Assembly: GCA_002316275.1 (NCBI GenBank) | Contig: DCDE01000010.1 | Coordinates: 1-6,974, forward strand | Direction of reading: 5' to 3' | DNA from: Caldifarciminota bacterium UBA1063 | GTDB taxonomy: Bacteria; Hydrothermota; Hydrothermia; UBA1063 | Length of the DNA stretch: 6,974 bases | Shown: piece by piece, positions 1 to 6,445 of the stretch | Position numbering within the stretch: the stretch's first letter is position 1 | How the letters are laid out: each line of letters starts with the position of its first letter | Position numbers and translations under genes: made by a program | The notes under the pieces: generated by a model | The model's input: only the letters and a program-made list of their open reading frames with translations | Databases searched by the model: none | Told to the model about the DNA's origin: nothing

Positions 1-173
1 TCTCCATGCTGAAAGGGGCTCATAGTTCCAGGATCTACATTTAAGTATGGATCGAACTTTAGAGGCTGTATCCGAAATCCTCGGGCTTTTAATAACATTC
101 CTACGGAAGCTGTTGTTATTCCCTTACCAAGGCCAGATACCACTCCACCCGTAACAAAGATGTATTTAACCAT
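1..173 (-). CDS. pyrG: CTP synthase, N-terminal fragment (runs off the window)
   Basis: This is the first 57 codons of CTP synthase, which makes CTP from UTP, ATP and glutamine in the cytoplasm, the last step of de novo pyrimidine nucleotide synthesis. The translation opens MVKYIFVTGGVVSGLGKGIT, the hallmark start of the synthetase domain, with the P-loop at residues 9-18 (K17). It continues through KFDPYLNVDPGTMSPFQHG (39-57), the conserved segment beside the UTP/Mg site. The rest, including the glutamine amidotransferase domain, lies left of base 1. The start is the ATG at 173-171. It overlaps the end of glgA by 8 bp in another frame, and AAAAGGA (180-186, minus strand) sits 6 nt upstream as ribosome binding site. 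Translation is therefore probably coupled to glgA. Identification is very secure from motifs alone, and nothing in the visible part is abnormal. Confidence 0.96.
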   Translation of the reverse strand, partial: MVKYIFVTGGVVSGLGKGITTASVGMLLKARGFRIQPLKFDPYLNVDPGTMSPFQHG

Positions 174-1593
174 TTTTCATCCTTTTGTACAACTTTATGT
201 ACTCTTTTGCTGAATTTCGCCACGAAAAGTCCAGATCATACACCGTACTTACAGCCTTTCTCAACCTCTGTTCGTCTTTGTATAATGTGATCGCTCTATC
301 AATAGCTGAGACTAATTCCTTTGGCTCATACTTTTCAAATACAATACCATATCCTCCCTCATCTATATCTTTCACAGTGTCCTTAAGTCCTCCAGTAGCC
401 CTTACGACTGGTATTGTTCCATACCTCATTGCTATTAACTGGCCCAAACCACAAGGCTCATATTTAGATGGCATAAGGAAGAAATCCGAGGAGGCGTAGA
501 TTCTCTTTGCAAAAATAGGATCAAAGCCGATTTTCACATAAATATTTTTAAAATTCTTTGAAATATTGAGGAACATATCCTGGTATACTTTATCTCCCGT
601 ACCGAGAACCACCATACTGAGATCCTTTTCAGCGATTTCTTTTATCACCTGAGGAAATAGATCAAACCCCTTCTGCTCTGCGAGTCTGGAAACTATTCCA
701 AACAACGGTTTTTGGGCGCTCTTAAGGCCTACTTCTTCAAGTAGACTCACTTTATTCTTCATCTTACCTTCAAAAAGATTTACTTTTCCGAAATTTGCAT
801 ATATCTCGGTATCTTTTTCGGGATTCCATACATCATAATCAATTCCATTGAGAATACCGAATAGCACATCTCTCCGCTTTTTAAGAACGCCTTCAAGTCC
901 GTAACCAAACTCCGGTGTTTGGATCTCTTCGGCATATGTCGGACTGACAGTATTTATAAAATCAGAATAGACTATACCCGCTTTAAGAAAATTTACTTTT
1001 CCGTAATATTCTACCCCTTCCACATGAAAATCTTGGTAGTCGAGGTTCAGCTCCGGAAGAATCTCTTTGTCAAAGATACCCTGATATGCAAGATTATGTA
1101 TTGATATTAGTGTTTTCGTGTTCCTCAGCATACTTTGATACTTTCGAATTTTTAACAATGCTGCAAGAGCTGTCTGCCAGTCATTAAGGTGGATAATGTC
1201 AATGTTACCCAAGATTTTGGCAAGTTCAAGAATAGTGTAAGAAAATAATCCAAATCTTTTCCAATTGTCTTTAAAGTCTCCCTCAGGAGTGCCGTAAAGG
1301 CTTTCTCGATCATAAAAAGCATCATTTTCAACTAAATAAACATCTATTCCATCTAGTTTTGTACGATGTAATGGGGCTTGAAGTAAATCTTTTCCAAGTT
1401 GTAAATTAATTGAATAATCCGTTTTTTCGATTGGGAAACCGCTTTTGGACACAAATCTTTTATAATAAGGCATTACTAAAAAGACCTCAATTCCTTCCTT
1501 ATGAAGTGCCTTTGGGAGAGACGAAGCAACATCAGCTAACCCTCCTGTTTTAGCCAATGGATCAATTTCCGATGATGCGAATAAAACCCTCAT
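166..1593 (-). CDS. glgA: Glycogen/starch synthase, GT5 family
   Basis: This retaining glycosyltransferase adds glucose from a nucleotide sugar (ADP-glucose in most bacteria) to the end of an alpha-1,4-glucan in the cytoplasm, building glycogen. The 475 aa match the usual bacterial GlgA length (about 477). Visible motifs are KTGGLADV at 15-22 (nucleotide-sugar binding Lys-x-Gly-Gly), HLNDWQTA at 135-142, HNLAYQG at 166-172, LNGIDYDVWNP at 248-258, SRLAEQKG at 302-309 (R303 and K308 contact the donor phosphates), and the C-terminal EPCGLGQ block at 379-385 (E379), followed by TGGLKDTV at 400-407. This is a two-lobed GT-B fold with no obvious break. The ATG at 1593 is favoured by a GGGGGG Shine-Dalgarno 5 nt upstream and by the family N-terminus. 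The gene has its own promoter and is co-transcribed with pyrG. No branching enzyme or ADP-glucose pyrophosphorylase gene is in view. Donor preference (ADP- or UDP-glucose) cannot be read from the sequence. Confidence 0.96.
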   Translation of the reverse strand: MRVLFASSEIDPLAKTGGLADVASSLPKALHKEGIEVFLVMPYYKRFVSKSGFPIEKTDYSINLQLGKDLLQAPLHRTKLDGIDVYLVENDAFYDRESLYGTPEGDFKDNWKRFGLFSYTILELAKILGNIDIIHLNDWQTALAALLKIRKYQSMLRNTKTLISIHNLAYQGIFDKEILPELNLDYQDFHVEGVEYYGKVNFLKAGIVYSDFINTVSPTYAEEIQTPEFGYGLEGVLKKRRDVLFGILNGIDYDVWNPEKDTEIYANFGKVNLFEGKMKNKVSLLEEVGLKSAQKPLFGIVSRLAEQKGFDLFPQVIKEIAEKDLSMVVLGTGDKVYQDMFLNISKNFKNIYVKIGFDPIFAKRIYASSDFFLMPSKYEPCGLGQLIAMRYGTIPVVRATGGLKDTVKDIDEGGYGIVFEKYEPKELVSAIDRAITLYKDEQRLRKAVSTVYDLDFSWRNSAKEYIKLYKRMKNG

Positions 1594-1598
1594 AACTT

Positions 1599-1604
1599 CC
1601 CCCC
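1599..1604 (-). promoter_or_regulatory. Ribosome binding site of glgA
   Basis: The minus strand reads AAGAAGGGGGGAAGTTATG. The G-run lies 5 nt before the ATG and matches the anti-Shine-Dalgarno sequence. It fixes the glgA start at 1593 and contrasts with the divergent gene at 1720, which has no such site. Confidence 0.75.
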
Positions 1605-1618
1605 TTCTTTATTTTTTA

Positions 1619-1647
1619 ATTATATTGATGTACCCAAGAATATACAA
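1619..1647 (-). promoter_or_regulatory. Predicted sigma-70-type promoter of glgA-pyrG
   Basis: On the minus strand, TTGTAT (1647-1642) and a perfect TATAAT (1624-1619) are separated by exactly 17 bp. The transcription start is expected near 1612, giving a 5' leader of about 19 nt that contains the glgA ribosome binding site. This is a match to consensus only, and AT-rich DNA gives chance matches. The combination of a perfect -10 box, ideal spacing and correct placement before a gene makes it credible. Confidence 0.65.
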
Positions 1648-1684
1648 AGAAGAGGAGTTATTATTGTTTCCATTCGGTGAAAAG

Positions 1685-1713
1685 TTGACGTATTCATAAA
1701 AGAGTATTACAAT
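1685..1713 (+). promoter_or_regulatory. Predicted sigma-70-type promoter of the signalling operon, probably giving a leaderless mRNA
   Basis: TTGACG (1685-1690) and TACAAT (1708-1713) are 17 bp apart, one mismatch from consensus in each box. Seven nucleotides past the -10 box is base 1720, the A of the first ATG of the solute-binding protein gene. No Shine-Dalgarno sequence precedes that ATG (the preceding bases are ACAATATTAGC). In that frame no ATG, GTG or TTG occurs between the stop at 1678-1680 and 1720. The message is therefore predicted to begin at, or within a few bases of, its start codon. Confidence 0.65.
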
Positions 1714-1719
1714 ATTAGC

Positions 1720-3192
1720 ATGAATATGAAATTATATGCTCGCCTTTTGGTAGTGTGTATTTTGCTGAATGTCGTAAGCTGCGTAGGGCAGCTTGACCGC
1801 TCGCTGACTATAGGCCTCTCATCAAAACCAAGGACTTTGAACCCTTTAAAGTATAAAGAGGTGAGCATCACTTCCATCATGTGTAACGTCTACGAGCCTC
1901 TAATTTCTAGTGATGAGATTTATCATATAAAACCTGTTCTGGCAAGATACTGGGAGAGAGTAGACAGTATAACTTGGTGTGTATATTTAAGAAAAGGTGT
2001 CAAATTTCACAATGGTCATTATCTCACGGCTTCGGATGTGGTTTATTCATTTTACTATCCCTTTCTCGTTGATCAATCAGAATATAGAACTCACGGAATA
2101 TTTATAGATACCATATATGCACTTTCTGATTCAATTGTCGTGTTTAAGACTAAATACCCGTATGATTTTCTAATCAGGGAGATAATTGGATATCAAATAA
2201 TCCCTAATGGGTTTGATCCCGATTCTAATATGCCTTGTGGTACAGGACCCTATAGAGTAATATCTAACGACGATAGTAGCATTTCCATGGAGTCGTGGGA
2301 ATCATACTGGGGTGAAGAACCCTTCATTGAGATTTTAAAGATTGTTTACATCCCAGACCATTTAGAGAGAATTAATAGGCTAAAGGAGGGTGCAGTAGAC
2401 ATAATTGATTATGTCCCTTTGGAATATCAGGATACTATTTTAAAATATGCAAAGTTATTTTACACACCCGAATCTGCAGTGAGGTTGATCGAGTTTAACT
2501 TAAATGTACCCCCATTCGATAATAGAGTGTTTAGAGAAGCTATATCAATGAGCATTGATCGGAAAAAACTTGTTGATGAATATTATAGAGGATTTTCTAC
2601 TCCCGCCAACCAGTTTTTCCCTGCAGGAGTTAGAGAACACATCGACGACCTTGGTCCTTTAGAGTTTGACACAATAAAGGCAAGAAGCATATTCGCAAAT
2701 ACAGTTTTAAGATCTCCTCTCGTTCTCGATTATTCCGCTAGCATAAAAGCCTTAGGTGATTCTATTGTAAATCAATTAAGACGCTCAGGCCTTAATGTGG
2801 TTGGGAATCCTTTACCTTCCGATGAATTCTGGGAAAAAATTAAAAGTGGTCGATCCCAGTTCTGGCTGTTAAGCATTGTTTATTCAAGCCAGAATGCATA
2901 TTCTTCTTTAATTTCATACTATCACACGCTAAAACCAGGTACATCCTTCGGAATCTTGAATCGTACATCATATTCTTTTAAAGAGGTAGATACTATGACT
3001 GAAGAGATAATGAGAGTACTTGACATGGAAGTAAGGGATAGTCTTGTAAACCTAGTGCATAAAAAACTCCTCAAAGACCTGCCCGCATGCCCTATTGTAT
3101 TTGAAAGGCAGTTTTATGGTGCTAAAAATGATATTATCTGGACACCTAGTATAGATAGGAATTTCTACGTTTCAAAAATAGAAAGACGATGA
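1720..3192 (+). CDS. Family 5 extracellular solute-binding lipoprotein (oligopeptide/DppA-OppA type)
   Basis: This 490-aa protein looks like the substrate-capturing subunit of a peptide/nickel-type ABC importer. Residues 4-20 form a short lipoprotein signal (KLYAR, then a hydrophobic core) ending in VVSC, so C21 would be lipidated and the protein anchored outside the inner membrane. Family marks are PRTLNPL (37-43), LRKGVKFHNGHYLTASDVVYS (90-110, the classic SBP_bac_5 signature), CGTGPYRV (173-180), and VPPFDNRVFREAISMSIDRK (263-282). Length is a little under the usual 500-550 aa. The start is the ATG at 1720; the in-frame ATG at 1726 is the only realistic alternative, and neither has a Shine-Dalgarno sequence. 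The gene overlaps the kinase gene by 4 bp (ATGA), and no permease or ATPase gene follows. This suggests a sensory role, or sharing of a transporter encoded elsewhere. The ligand is unknown; peptides, oligosaccharides and nickel are all bound by family members. Confidence 0.88.
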   Translation: MNMKLYARLLVVCILLNVVSCVGQLDRSLTIGLSSKPRTLNPLKYKEVSITSIMCNVYEPLISSDEIYHIKPVLARYWERVDSITWCVYLRKGVKFHNGHYLTASDVVYSFYYPFLVDQSEYRTHGIFIDTIYALSDSIVVFKTKYPYDFLIREIIGYQIIPNGFDPDSNMPCGTGPYRVISNDDSSISMESWESYWGEEPFIEILKIVYIPDHLERINRLKEGAVDIIDYVPLEYQDTILKYAKLFYTPESAVRLIEFNLNVPPFDNRVFREAISMSIDRKKLVDEYYRGFSTPANQFFPAGVREHIDDLGPLEFDTIKARSIFANTVLRSPLVLDYSASIKALGDSIVNQLRRSGLNVVGNPLPSDEFWEKIKSGRSQFWLLSIVYSSQNAYSSLISYYHTLKPGTSFGILNRTSYSFKEVDTMTEEIMRVLDMEVRDSLVNLVHKKLLKDLPACPIVFERQFYGAKNDIIWTPSIDRNFYVSKIERR

Positions 3193-4658
3193 AATTTACT
3201 TCTATTAAAACGAAATTTTTGTCTTCTTTTGCGATATTCTTTTCTTTACTATATCTAATACTAATTTTATTTATTGCCTTCGTCGGCAGTAGCCATTATT
3301 TATACTACCTAAATAAAAATGCCCGGTATTTTATAAACCTCACATTTAGAGAGATACAGGATGCATTTAATGTCTATTTTCCCGAAAATCAGTTGAGATT
3401 TAATGAAAGAATGAGTGAAATCCTTGCCTTGGGGCCAGATCTGGAAAAAATTGTAATTTTAGATTCACTTGGTAGTGTTATTTTCTCAACCACTGAGCTG
3501 AGTGGGCTTACAGCCGACGAAGAGGAGATTAGTCAGATTGCACCTCATAACACCAAAAGTTTTGAAATCGTGGAGAGGGAAAATAGAGACTACTATTTCC
3601 TTGTTCCTATTCTGAATGATTTGGGATATCATTCCATTAGTATTGCGTATTATTTTTCCGAAGCTCCGGTAATTCGCTTTCGTAGGACGTTGGTTATATC
3701 AAGTATCTTAGCTTTCATTATACTAATCTCTGGCACCTTGCTTATGCAAAATTTTATTACAAAGGATGTTATACAAAATATATATGAGCTAAAAAGGGTT
3801 GCGGAATCTTTTGAGAAGGGGGATTACTCTGTTAGAGCCAATGTTCAATCGAATGATGAACTCCTGTTTCTTTCGAATGCTATAAATTCGATGCTTGAAT
3901 CTATTACTAATCACATATATAATTTAAGAGCAATGGTCAGCGAACTGGAGAGTCGCGATAAGGCAAGGGAGAATGTTCTTGCAAAGATATCTCATGAATT
4001 AAGGACCCCTCTTACGACGTGTAAGGGTTATGTGGATCTCCTTAAAAGCGGGAAGATGGGTAAAATTTCTGATGAGCAAAGGAAAGCCCTGGAGATTGTT
4101 GACAGAAATCTTATTAGGCTTGAGGATGAAACAAAGTTACTACTTCAAAGTTCAAAATTAGCTATTGAGAGAATTGATCTAAAGAAAGAACATTTGGATT
4201 TAGAAAAATTAGTAGCAGAAGTTGTGGAAAACTTCAATGCAGAATTAAGAAGAAAAAGGCAGCACATAGAGATTAAACTTGAGCAAAGAACTCTGTTTGG
4301 AGACAAAGAACTGGTAATTTCAATTATTGAGAATCTCGTTTCAAATGCAATTAAATATGGTTCTGAAGGAGGAAAAGTTGCGATTTCCACTCTCGATTCA
4401 GAATTTAATGGAAGGAAATATACTCAAATTGATGTATACAATTCAGGTGCGAAGATAAGTGAAGATGAGTTTCGAAAAATTTTCGATCCCTTTTACCAAA
4501 TTAAAGATGGTTCAAAGAGAGAAAGTCTTGGTATGGGCCTGGGGCTCTACATCGTTAAAAGAGCTGTAGAGCTACACAATGGTGTCATAAAGGTTCAAAA
4601 TGTTGAAGATGGAATAATTTTCTCAGTTTTTATTCCGTCACAGGGAGAAAAGCAATGA
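3189..4658 (+). CDS. Membrane sensor histidine kinase (Cache-like sensor, HAMP, HisKA, HATPase_c)
   Basis: This is a 489-aa inner-membrane kinase. Transmembrane helices lie at about 11-33 and 167-187 and flank a roughly 130-residue extracytoplasmic domain. The segment IVILDSLGSVIFSTTE (88-103) resembles the core strands of single Cache/PAS-like sensors. A HAMP linker follows (about 187-240), ending DELLFLSNAINSML, then a coiled-coil stretch (about 240-262). The dimerisation/phosphoacceptor helix has SHELRTPL with H269. The ATP domain shows the N box ENLVSNAIKYG (381-391), a G1 box VYNSGAKI (416-423), an F box FDPFYQ (432-437) and a G2 box GMGLGL (448-453). Oddities: the HAMP proline is replaced (VIQNIYEL), and G1 has Asn for the usual Asp and lacks its second Gly. 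The ATG overlaps the upstream stop (ATGA) with only a weak GAAAG before it, so translation is probably coupled. The likely partner is the receiver encoded immediately downstream. Confidence 0.93.
   Translation: MKFTSIKTKFLSSFAIFFSLLYLILILFIAFVGSSHYLYYLNKNARYFINLTFREIQDAFNVYFPENQLRFNERMSEILALGPDLEKIVILDSLGSVIFSTTELSGLTADEEEISQIAPHNTKSFEIVERENRDYYFLVPILNDLGYHSISIAYYFSEAPVIRFRRTLVISSILAFIILISGTLLMQNFITKDVIQNIYELKRVAESFEKGDYSVRANVQSNDELLFLSNAINSMLESITNHIYNLRAMVSELESRDKARENVLAKISHELRTPLTTCKGYVDLLKSGKMGKISDEQRKALEIVDRNLIRLEDETKLLLQSSKLAIERIDLKKEHLDLEKLVAEVVENFNAELRRKRQHIEIKLEQRTLFGDKELVISIIENLVSNAIKYGSEGGKVAISTLDSEFNGRKYTQIDVYNSGAKISEDEFRKIFDPFYQIKDGSKRESLGMGLGLYIVKRAVELHNGVIKVQNVEDGIIFSVFIPSQGEKQ
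4642..4647 (+). promoter_or_regulatory. Ribosome binding site of the receiver gene
   Basis: AGGGAG lies 7 nt before the ATG at 4655, inside the last codons of the kinase gene. It supports that start and independent initiation in addition to coupling through the ATGA overlap. Confidence 0.65.
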
Positions 4659-5035
4659 AAAAAATATTGGCAATTGATGATGAGCAGGATATTTTGAACC
4701 TTATAAATGACATTTTCAAAAATGATTTTGAAGTCTATACAGCTAAAAGTGCTCGAGAAGCTTTAATGGTACTCGATAAAAACCCTATAGATCTTATTAT
4801 CCTTGACATTATGATGCCACAAATGGATGGGTGGGATTTTCTGTGGATTATGAAGGGAAGCGAAAATTTCAGAGAAATCCCGGTGATAGTGCTGACTGCT
4901 AGAGTAGACGCCGAAGATAAGTTAATTGGGTTAAGGGAAGGAGTAAAAGATTACATAGTGAAACCTTTCTTACCTGATGAGCTTGTCAAAAGGGTAAATG
5001 ACATTCTGAGGAAAGAGGAAAAGAGTGAGAAATAA
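4655..5035 (+). CDS. Single-domain response regulator (receiver only, CheY-like)
   Basis: This 126-aa protein is a complete receiver domain and nothing else. The acidic pocket is D8-D9, the phosphoacceptor is D51 (in LIILDIMMPQMDGW, 47-60), the switch Thr is T81 (VLTA), and the conserved Lys is K103 (VKPF). It ends at helix alpha-5 with a charged tail, RKEEKSEK (119-126). It has no DNA-binding or enzymatic output, so it must act by binding a partner. Its gene overlaps the kinase gene by 4 bp and the GGDEF-EAL gene by 11 bp, so the kinase is the expected phosphodonor and the EAL protein the expected target. The tail would lead directly into the GGDEF-EAL protein if the two were in one frame. 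A phosphorelay intermediate role (Spo0F-like) is possible, but no HPt or second regulator gene is nearby. Confidence 0.94.
   Translation: MKKILAIDDEQDILNLINDIFKNDFEVYTAKSAREALMVLDKNPIDLIILDIMMPQMDGWDFLWIMKGSENFREIPVIVLTARVDAEDKLIGLREGVKDYIVKPFLPDELVKRVNDILRKEEKSEK
5015..5018 (+). promoter_or_regulatory. Ribosome binding site supporting the GTG start at 5025
   Basis: GAGG, within AAAGAGGAAAAGA, lies 6 nt before GTG at 5025. The downstream frame is closed by TGA at 5007-5009, so this site and the GTG are the only good initiation signal ahead of the degenerate GGDEF domain. It argues that the second reading frame is initiated separately. Confidence 0.6.
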
Positions 5036-6341
5036 ACCAGATGCGGATCTCCAGCTAGAATATCTGAAGCTGAAAAGTGCATCGTTTGATCATGTGACTG
5101 GCCTCCCATGCGTTAATACTTTTTACAGACCTCTTGTAAAGATACTTAACAGGAAACAACGTATTGGTTGCTTTCTCATTACCATCGCTAACGGTGGTGA
5201 GATTGAAAAAGAGCTATCGTTTAATGTGTATGACAAACTCCTCTCTAAAATCTGCTCCGAACTTAATAACGTATTAGATTCCTGTGGGCTGAAGGACCAA
5301 ATCATCGCTGCATCTGATCCAGGCTGCGAAACATTTTTTGTGTTTGTAGTTGAAAATCCGCCTAATCTATTGATTCACAGTGACTTTCTCGAAGATATGA
5401 AGGGAAAGCTAACTGAAAGTTTATCTTCGAAGGTTTCAGAGTTTATAAAAACGGAACATTTACAGATGTCAGAGCCAATAATTATGGTCGTTGCAAAAAT
5501 AATTGAGGGCTCTACGATCGTTAGGACAGAAAGACAACTTTCGAGAGAACTCAATGCTTTAAAAATGGAAATTGCTAAAGTCTCGGAGACACAAGAATAT
5601 AATAAGAGAATTCTAATCAAAAAAATGATAGATAGGAAAAGTATAGACATCGTATTCCAGCCAATAGTTAATGCTAAAGAAAAAACAGTATTTGGCTATG
5701 AAGCCCTTGCTCGTGGCACTGACCAAATAGAGTTTCACAATCCCGATGTTTTTTTGAACCTTGCTCAAAAATATAATATGCTTAGGGAAATTGAGAGTGT
5801 ATGCGTGTTAAATGCTATTGAGACTCTTTACAAAGCATTAAGTAGTAACAGCAAGATCGCACGTAAGAAAATATTTATAAATTTATCACCCCCTTCTTTC
5901 CCAATTTTACTTGATGACGAATTCACACAATCTTTAAAGCAATATGAGATATCTCCTGAACAAATCGTTATTGAACTAACTGAAAGATTTTCATCGCAGC
6001 TACCACAAGAAAATGAAGTATATTTTGACATAATTAAAAGAATTTCAAAGCATGGTGGATTTGAGATAGCTGTTGATGATGTTGGGACAGGATATTCCAC
6101 GCTTGAAAGGATTGCGGCTTTAAACCCCCAATATATCAAATATGATAGAAGTCTATTCAAAAATGTGTATCGCGATTCTTTAAAACAAGAACTTTTAAAA
6201 ACCATTTTCGACTTCTCAAATAAAATTAACTCCAGACTCATCGTTGAAGGTGTAGATAACCAGGATGACTATAATTTTGCTTTAAAACTTGGCGTAGAAT
6301 ATATGCAAGGCTTCCTCTTCGGAAGGCCACTCAAATTTTAA
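5025..6341 (+). CDS. Degenerate GGDEF-EAL protein, probable c-di-GMP phosphodiesterase
   Basis: This 438-aa protein is probably cytoplasmic, with no transmembrane helix. After a short helical lead (1-20) comes a GGDEF-like domain (about 20-162) opening FDHVTGLP. It looks catalytically dead: the signature is GCETF (100-104), and the metal-binding aspartates of the usual DLDNFK strand are lost (TIANGG, 53-58). A charged coiled-coil-like linker (about 168-195) leads to the EAL domain (about 200-438). That domain keeps the residues needed for c-di-GMP hydrolysis to pGpG: E226 (EAL), N286 (INLSP), E317 and E320 (ELTE), D351-D352 (DDVGTGYS, loop 6), K372 (IKYD), E408 (VEGV) and Q428 (QGFLFGRP). The start is GTG at 5025, overlapping the receiver gene by 11 bp. 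Control by the phosphorylated receiver is inferred from context. The dead GGDEF domain may bind GTP or a partner as a regulatory module. Confidence 0.92.
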   Translation: MRNKPDADLQLEYLKLKSASFDHVTGLPCVNTFYRPLVKILNRKQRIGCFLITIANGGEIEKELSFNVYDKLLSKICSELNNVLDSCGLKDQIIAASDPGCETFFVFVVENPPNLLIHSDFLEDMKGKLTESLSSKVSEFIKTEHLQMSEPIIMVVAKIIEGSTIVRTERQLSRELNALKMEIAKVSETQEYNKRILIKKMIDRKSIDIVFQPIVNAKEKTVFGYEALARGTDQIEFHNPDVFLNLAQKYNMLREIESVCVLNAIETLYKALSSNSKIARKKIFINLSPPSFPILLDDEFTQSLKQYEISPEQIVIELTERFSSQLPQENEVYFDIIKRISKHGGFEIAVDDVGTGYSTLERIAALNPQYIKYDRSLFKNVYRDSLKQELLKTIFDFSNKINSRLIVEGVDNQDDYNFALKLGVEYMQGFLFGRPLKF

Positions 6342-6445
6342 AGGTGCAAGGCCGGCCTCTTCTAATTCCGTTAGAGCAAATATATTAGCTTGTTATAGTC
6401 TCATAAAAGCTGTTATATTACACCGATGGTTGAAAGTTAGAGACA
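6342..6445. other. Convergent intergenic spacer
   Basis: These 104 bp separate the 3' ends of the signalling operon and the TPR-like gene. They hold a 10-bp palindrome AGGCCGGCCT (6349-6358), a small TCTAA/TTAGA inverted repeat (6361-6375) and a bulged hairpin (6387-6411). No ORF, promoter or T-tailed GC-rich terminator is visible. Confidence 0.6.
6387..6411. terminator. Weak candidate bidirectional terminator hairpin
   Basis: AGCTT (6387-6391) pairs with AAGCT (6407-6411), and TTAT (6393-6396) pairs with ATAA (6403-6406). This gives a 9-bp stem with one bulged G (6392) and a 6-nt loop. Position between two convergent genes suits a shared terminator. However, the stem has only two GC pairs, and the flanks (GTTATATTA on the plus strand, AATATATTTG on the minus) are not proper U-tracts, so the call is tentative. 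Confidence 0.3.

Noticed and set aside
185..499. Plus-strand ORF of 104 codons, and a smaller one at 919-1104
   Set aside because: Both lie opposite glgA, whose protein is conserved throughout. Their translations resemble no family.
1594..1719. Possible riboswitch or structured leader
   Set aside because: Predicted leaders are about 0 and 19 nt, too short for any known riboswitch, and no c-di-GMP aptamer-like motif is seen.
1712..1727. Inverted repeat ATATT-N6-AATAT across the start codon
   Set aside because: A five-base AT-only arm is expected by chance in sequence of this composition, and the symmetry does not extend further.
5828..6241. Minus-strand ORF of 137 codons, and others at 4145-4390, 5123-5305 and 5375-5650
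   Set aside because: All are antisense to well-conserved kinase or GGDEF-EAL coding sequence and their translations resemble no family.
6349..6358. Perfect palindrome AGGCCGGCCT
   Set aside because: It has no loop and no following T-run, so it is not a terminator. A single 10-bp palindrome with no second copy noticed in the window is not enough to call an operator.
6361..6375. TCTAA-N5-TTAGA inverted repeat as a possible terminator
   Set aside because: The stem is only 5 bp, with a single GC pair, and no U-tract follows on either strand.
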